Part shown: positions 60,218 through 64,000 of the stretch, one piece after another
How positions within the stretch are numbered: position 1 is the stretch's first letter
Layout of the letters: each line of letters opens with the position of its first letter
DNA from: Flavobacterium pectinovorum
Lineage (GTDB): Bacteria; Bacteroidota; Bacteroidia; Flavobacteriales; Flavobacteriaceae
Length of the DNA: 64,000 nucleotides
Reading direction: 5' to 3'
Assembly (NCBI RefSeq): GCF_006438875.1
Contig: NZ_RCZH01000006.1
Location: forward strand, 59,032 to 123,031
Notes under the pieces: generated by a model
The model's input: the letters and a program-made list of their open reading frames with translations, nothing else
The model's database searches: none
Told to the model about the DNA's origin: nothing
Program-made: the position numbers and the translations under genes

Positions 60218-60352
60218 TAAACATAAGTAGTTGGCATTATAGGAAAAATTATCATCTCTAAAAAAAACTTAGATTTTTCGAAAATTTATTAAGTGATTCC
60301 TTAACTAATTTTCCGAAAGGCTTTTTTTCCAATGCTAAAAAAACTTATGTAT

Positions 60353-60384
60353 AAAACCGTTATTGAGAAATAGCGGTTTTTTTT
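60353..60384 (+). terminator. Terminator of the gldLM unit
   Basis: AAAACCG and CGGTTTT with inner TATT/AATA pairs form an 11-12 bp stem followed by T8. It ends the plus-strand transcript and lies 136 bp after gldM. Confidence 0.9.
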
Positions 60385-60400
60385 ATTTGCTATTCTTAAA

Positions 60401-60427
60401 CCTGCAAGGTTTTGAAAACATTGCAGG
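60401..60427 (-). terminator. CCTGCAAGG-family hairpin after the GH92 gene
   Basis: CCTGCAAGGTTTTGAAAACATTGCAGG folds as a hairpin with one mismatch, 20 bp past the minus-strand GH92 stop. Confidence 0.55.
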
Positions 60428-60446
60428 AAAACTAAAACTGAATAAT

Positions 60447-62714
60447 TTAATTAGTCGGCCTATCTTCTAATTTAACTCCCCATTTTTTATTAGGTTTTGG
60501 TCCCATAATAAATTCTAAAACTCCTCCAGCATCAATATCCGCTTGATGAATATAAGTTTTTGTATACCTTTTACCATTTAATTTGGCACTTTGGATATAA
60601 ATATTTTTATCAGAAACATTGTTTGCCATAACTTTAAAAATGTTTCCGTCTTTCAATTCAATTGAAGCTTCTTTAAGTATTGGCGCCCCAATAACATAAA
60701 TACTACTTGCAGGATTTACAGGATAAAAACCAATCGCACTAAACACGTACCAAGCCGAAAGCTCTCCGCAATCATCATTTCCGGAATAACCGGATGAAGT
60801 TGTGTTGTACATTTTCATTAAAATTTCTGTTACATACTGTTGGGTTTTCCAAGGCTGACCCGCATAATTATACAAATAAGCAATATGATGACTTGGTTCG
60901 TTTCCGTGTGCATATTGTCCGATGAAACCTGAAGCATTGTCATTTACTTCTTCTGGTTTGTCTTCTAAGGTGAAAAAGGTGTCCAGCTTTTTAGTAAATA
61001 AATTATCTCCTCCCACTAAATTTACTAATCCTTTTACATCTTGCGGAACGTACCAAAAATATTGCCAGCCATTACCCTCTGTAAACGGATATCCGCCGTT
61101 TGCACCATATTTTAAAGGATCGAAAGGACCAATCCAATTGCCTTTATCATCTTTTGCCCTGAAGAAACCAATTTGTTTATCGTATAGATTTCTGTGGAAT
61201 TGGGAACGTTTTGTAAAATGATTATAATCATCCGTTTTCCCTAATTTCTTCGCTAATTCTGCTACACACCAATCATCGTAAGCCATTTCCAATGTCAAGG
61301 AAACCGATTGTGATTTTAGGTTTTCAGGAATGTATTCGTACTTTTCCCAAATCCCAAACGGTGATCCCGGATGCTCTCGTGTTGCCGAATTCTTTACAGC
61401 TTCAAAAGCCAAATTTGCATCAATACCTGATAAGTTTTTAAGTACTGCATCAACAACTACCGGAATCGCATGATTGCCTATCATACAGTAATTTTCCTGT
61501 CCCCATAATTGCCATATTGGTAAATAGCCAAAGGCTTTGTAATACGCCAACATACTATTCACAAAATCAACAGAACGCTCCGGTTGTGTTATCGTGTACA
61601 ACGGATGCGCGCCACGAAAGGTATCCCACAAAGAGAATGTTGAATAATAAGGTTTTGATGAATTTCTGGTTGTAAAATCAGCAGATGGATAATCTCCGCT
61701 CACATCTGATAAAGTATTGGGCTGAATAAAAGTATGATACAAAGCCGTGTAGAAAATTTGCTTTCGTTCTGCTATACCTTCAATTTTTATTTTGCCGAGT
61801 TCTTTTTCCCAAACGGCATCCGCGGCATTTACAGTTCTTTCAAAATCCCATGCAGGAATTTCTGCTTGTACATTCAAACGTGCATTTTCTATACTGGTTG
61901 CCGAGATCCCAACTTTTACCAAAACTTCTTGTTGTTTTGAGGTATCAAAATCTAATATAGCCCGAATTGCGTTTCCATTGACTACCTTGGCATTGTCATA
62001 AACATTTCCACCATCAGTAATATGATTACGAATTATTGGCTGCGAAAATTCAGCATGAAAAAATACTTTTCGCATTGGTGCCCAACCTGTAATAATACGA
62101 TAACCTTTAATAGTATGATCATTTGGAAATGAGAGTTGTGATGCAATAATTTTAGTATTCCAATCTGACTTTTTCATCGAATGATCCAAATCGATCACAA
62201 TATGTGCTTCTTTATTTTTAGGAAAACTATATTTATGAAAACCGGCATGCGTAGTTGCTGTCAATTCTGCTTTTACCTGATAATCTAAGAGTTCTACACT
62301 GTAATAACCCGGTTTTGCTGATTCTTTTTCATGAGAGAATTTAGATTGATAGGCATTTTGTCCTGTCTCTTCTTTAACTATTGGACCGCTAAAAGGCATC
62401 AACATAACGTCGAATAATTCGGCTACACCAGTTCCGCTTAAATGTGTGTGGCTGAAACCCGCGATTGTTGTGTCATTATAATTGTAACCACAGGCAACGC
62501 TCCAATCTGGTGTGTTACGAGTATCGGGACTCAATTGCACCATTCCAAACGGAACTGTTGCTCCAGGATAATTATTACCCGAAAGCGGTGATCCGTGTGC
62601 TGCTCCTGTACCGATAAGCGGATTAACATACGTGGTAGTTTTTTCTTTATTCTGTGCTCCAAGAACTATGGAACTTATTAAAGTCCCAAAGAGTATTATT
62701 TTATTTATAGTCAT
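60447..62714 (-). CDS. Glycoside hydrolase family 92 (alpha-mannosidase type)
   Basis: A 755-residue exported GH92 enzyme (signal peptide 1-20, ending SSIVLGAQ). GH92 members are calcium-dependent exo-alpha-mannosidases that trim mannans and N-glycans. Family landmarks are VNPLIGTG, NNYPGATVPFGMVQLSPDT, CGYNYNDTTIAGFSHTHLSG, YYSTFSLWDTFRGAHPLYT, YLPIWQLWGQENYCMIGNHA, EGNGWQYFWYVPQDVKGL and the late GNDDCGELSAWYVFSAIGFYPV with the catalytic-region Glu. The length is typical. It lies upstream of nothing recognisable and is followed, on the same strand, by a GH95 gene separated by 561 bp of repeats. Confidence 0.94.
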   Translation of the reverse strand: MTINKIILFGTLISSIVLGAQNKEKTTTYVNPLIGTGAAHGSPLSGNNYPGATVPFGMVQLSPDTRNTPDWSVACGYNYNDTTIAGFSHTHLSGTGVAELFDVMLMPFSGPIVKEETGQNAYQSKFSHEKESAKPGYYSVELLDYQVKAELTATTHAGFHKYSFPKNKEAHIVIDLDHSMKKSDWNTKIIASQLSFPNDHTIKGYRIITGWAPMRKVFFHAEFSQPIIRNHITDGGNVYDNAKVVNGNAIRAILDFDTSKQQEVLVKVGISATSIENARLNVQAEIPAWDFERTVNAADAVWEKELGKIKIEGIAERKQIFYTALYHTFIQPNTLSDVSGDYPSADFTTRNSSKPYYSTFSLWDTFRGAHPLYTITQPERSVDFVNSMLAYYKAFGYLPIWQLWGQENYCMIGNHAIPVVVDAVLKNLSGIDANLAFEAVKNSATREHPGSPFGIWEKYEYIPENLKSQSVSLTLEMAYDDWCVAELAKKLGKTDDYNHFTKRSQFHRNLYDKQIGFFRAKDDKGNWIGPFDPLKYGANGGYPFTEGNGWQYFWYVPQDVKGLVNLVGGDNLFTKKLDTFFTLEDKPEEVNDNASGFIGQYAHGNEPSHHIAYLYNYAGQPWKTQQYVTEILMKMYNTTSSGYSGNDDCGELSAWYVFSAIGFYPVNPASSIYVIGAPILKEASIELKDGNIFKVMANNVSDKNIYIQSAKLNGKRYTKTYIHQADIDAGGVLEFIMGPKPNKKWGVKLEDRPTN

Positions 62715-63275
62715 TCAAAATCTTGTTTAATTATCCTAACAGGTTTCAAAAACCTGTTAGGTATGATGGATAGTCATTATATGAATTTCATGAAATATGA
62801 TTTCATCTTTATTTTAAACTGCCTCCAGCTTTAGCTAAATATCATTAAGTTAAGCATTTAAAAAATAAAATCCGTTTTTTTTCCGCGTTTTTACGAAGTA
62901 AATCTGTTTTATCCGCGTCAAAATTAGACGCTGATTTTACTGATTCGCTAAAGCGAAAACGCTGATAAAAACGGATTTTTATAATTACTTTCTTGATTAA
63001 ACTGGTAAGTAATTTTATAGATTTCCCTTAACTTAATGACATTGAGCGAAAGCTGGAGGCTATTCAGAACTTGAATTTAATCTTTTTAATATTTCTCTTT
63101 TTGTTTGTCATTACAAGAAACGACGGATCTTCATTAGTAATTCGACAACATAGACATAGTGTATGTTAGCTTCTTACGGAGATCCCTCGTTCCTCGGGAT
63201 GACAAGATTGTGTTGAATTCTTTACCTGTGTTTTCTAAACCTACAAGGTTTTGAAAACCTTGCAGGAATTCTAAA
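62715..63275. repeat. Intergenic block of nested palindromic repeats
   Basis: 62735-62761 is a hairpin (CCTAACAGGTTT/AAACCTGTTAGG). 62821-63060 is bounded by GCCTCCAGCTTTAGCT and AGCTGGAGGC, with an inner inverted repeat CATTAAGTTAAG (62843) and CTTAACTTAATG (63027). Between these lie AAAATCCGTTTT/AAAACGGATTTT ends. 63180-63203 is a GTCATTCC-family half copy, and 63240-63266 a CCTACAAGG/CCTTGCAGG hairpin after the GH95 stop. No gene was seen. Confidence 0.75.
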
Positions 63276-64000
63276 CTATAACTTAGAAGAAGTAATTTCT
63301 TTCAACTCTCCATTTACCTTCACTTTTACTTTTGTTGGTGTTGCAGATAAAATTTCATACTTCGTTACTTTACCTTTTTCCCATTTGATGTTTATGGTAA
63401 AATTCCCTTCGGCTTTAAGCCCTTTTACTTCCCCTTCTTTTAACCAAACATCCGGCATTGCAGGCAATAATTCTATAAATCCTGCATGACTCTGGATCAG
63501 CATTTCACCAATTCCGGCGGCTGCTCCAAAATTTCCATCGATTTGAAATGGTGGTCCGGCAGAAAGTAAATTAGGGTAAACGCCACCTCCTGCTCCATAA
63601 TTAATATTAGTTGCAAGAGTAGGTCTAAGAATTGTTTTTAATAATCTATACGCTTTATTTCCTTCTTTCAAACGGGACCAAAACAACATTTTGTATGCGA
63701 TTGACCAACTTGGTCCATCGTCTCCTCTTACTTCAAGGGTTTTCTTAATCGCATCAACAAGTTCAGGTTTGTTTTCAGGCGTAATCAAAGATCCCGGATA
63801 TAAGGCATATAAATGAGAAATATGACGGTGTTGAGGATCTTCTTCTTTATATGGTTTTAACCATTCCTGTATTCTTCCGTCAGGGCCAACCACTCCCGGT
63901 GGCGGTAATAATTTTAATTGTTTTTCAAGTTCAATGCTTAAATCATTGTCTAAACCTAGTTTTTTAGATGCAATTATCACGTTGTTAAACAATTCGCGAA
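63276..64000 (-). CDS. Glycoside hydrolase family 95 (alpha-L-fucosidase type), C-terminal part (partial)
   Basis: The open frame continues past the right edge; the visible part has about 240 residues, entering as RELFNNVIIASKKLG. GH95 hallmarks are seen: GRIQEWLKPYKEEDPQHRHI, SHLYALYPGSLITP, GDDGPSWSIAYKMLFWSRL, and FQIDGNFGAAAGIGEMLIQS. The last is the characteristic (D)GNFG region of the (alpha/alpha)6 barrel. A C-terminal beta domain (from about LLPAMPDVWLKEG) ends the protein. Members cleave alpha-1,2-fucosides or related galactosides. The gene is followed by a CCTTGCAGG-family hairpin and lies in line with the GH92 gene. Confidence 0.9.
   Translation of the reverse strand, partial: RELFNNVIIASKKLGLDNDLSIELEKQLKLLPPPGVVGPDGRIQEWLKPYKEEDPQHRHISHLYALYPGSLITPENKPELVDAIKKTLEVRGDDGPSWSIAYKMLFWSRLKEGNKAYRLLKTILRPTLATNINYGAGGGVYPNLLSAGPPFQIDGNFGAAAGIGEMLIQSHAGFIELLPAMPDVWLKEGEVKGLKAEGNFTINIKWEKGKVTKYEILSATPTKVKVKVNGELKEITSSKL

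Overview
The window is from a low-GC member of the Bacteroidota, most likely a Flavobacterium or close relative. The signs are a gldL-gldM pair of the gliding/type IX secretion motor, SusC/SusD proteins with an ECF sigma / FecR pair, GH97, GH92 and GH95 glycosidases, repeated Bacteroidota-type -7 boxes (TAnnTTTG) with little Shine-Dalgarno sequence, and many dispersed intergenic palindromes. No rRNA, tRNA, CRISPR array or transposase was seen.

Layout. (1) 1-7881, minus strand: a class I lanthipeptide cluster. A split LanB (glutamylation part 5671-7881, elimination part 4766-5674) is followed by a 54-residue GG-leader precursor absent from long-ORF lists (4478-4642), a strong terminator, a secreted alpha/beta hydrolase, a LanC cyclase, a C39-peptidase ABC exporter and the start of an HlyD-type adaptor. 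(2) 8398-28194: a long run of small redox, detoxification and stress genes under several local regulators. These are an HxlR-controlled oxidoreductase/cupin pair; a PLP enzyme and a TlpA-type thioredoxin behind a SAM-I riboswitch and a 31-codon small ORF; a five-gene YceI-tautomerase-SDR-NTF2-like-nitronate monooxygenase operon; a Crp/Fnr regulator; DoxX and DUF1223 proteins; a LytS/LytTR pair; Ohr/OsmC; two epoxide-hydrolase-type enzymes; a cupin; and an SDR with a second HxlR gene. (3) 28397-38403: an insulated three-gene cassette encoding a 1764-residue protein with two alpha/beta-hydrolase regions and a CHAT protease, a lysozyme-like protein without signal peptide, and a 1198-residue polytopic membrane protein with Cache-like sensor regions. 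(4) 38567-47696: a sigma / anti-sigma / SusC / SusD unit next to a fused phosphodiesterase-like / alkaline phosphatase. (5) 48294-57418: a sugar locus with GH97, aldose 1-epimerase, an AraC regulator, a sugar porter and a DUF5107-TPR protein. (6) 57977-60217: gldL-gldM without gldK or gldN. (7) 60447-64000: GH92 and the C-terminal end of a GH95 enzyme.

How the parts work together. In the first cluster the precursor is dehydrated by the two LanB halves, cyclised by LanC, and cut after GG and exported by the C39 ABC transporter. The terminator just after the precursor should make precursor mRNA more abundant than exporter mRNA. In the stress region, three unlinked promoters share one architecture: 9-bp direct repeats with a 21-bp period and exactly 37 bp to a -7 box, which suggests one regulator encoded elsewhere. 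Both HxlR genes have the same TATAC-N4-GTATA operator next to the controlled start.

The strongest candidate for an undescribed system is the CHAT / double hydrolase / lysozyme-like / membrane sensor cassette at 28.4-38.4 kb. It combines possible protein-, lipid- and peptidoglycan-cutting activities with a membrane sensor and is bounded by hairpins on both sides. A defence or programmed-lysis role is inference only.
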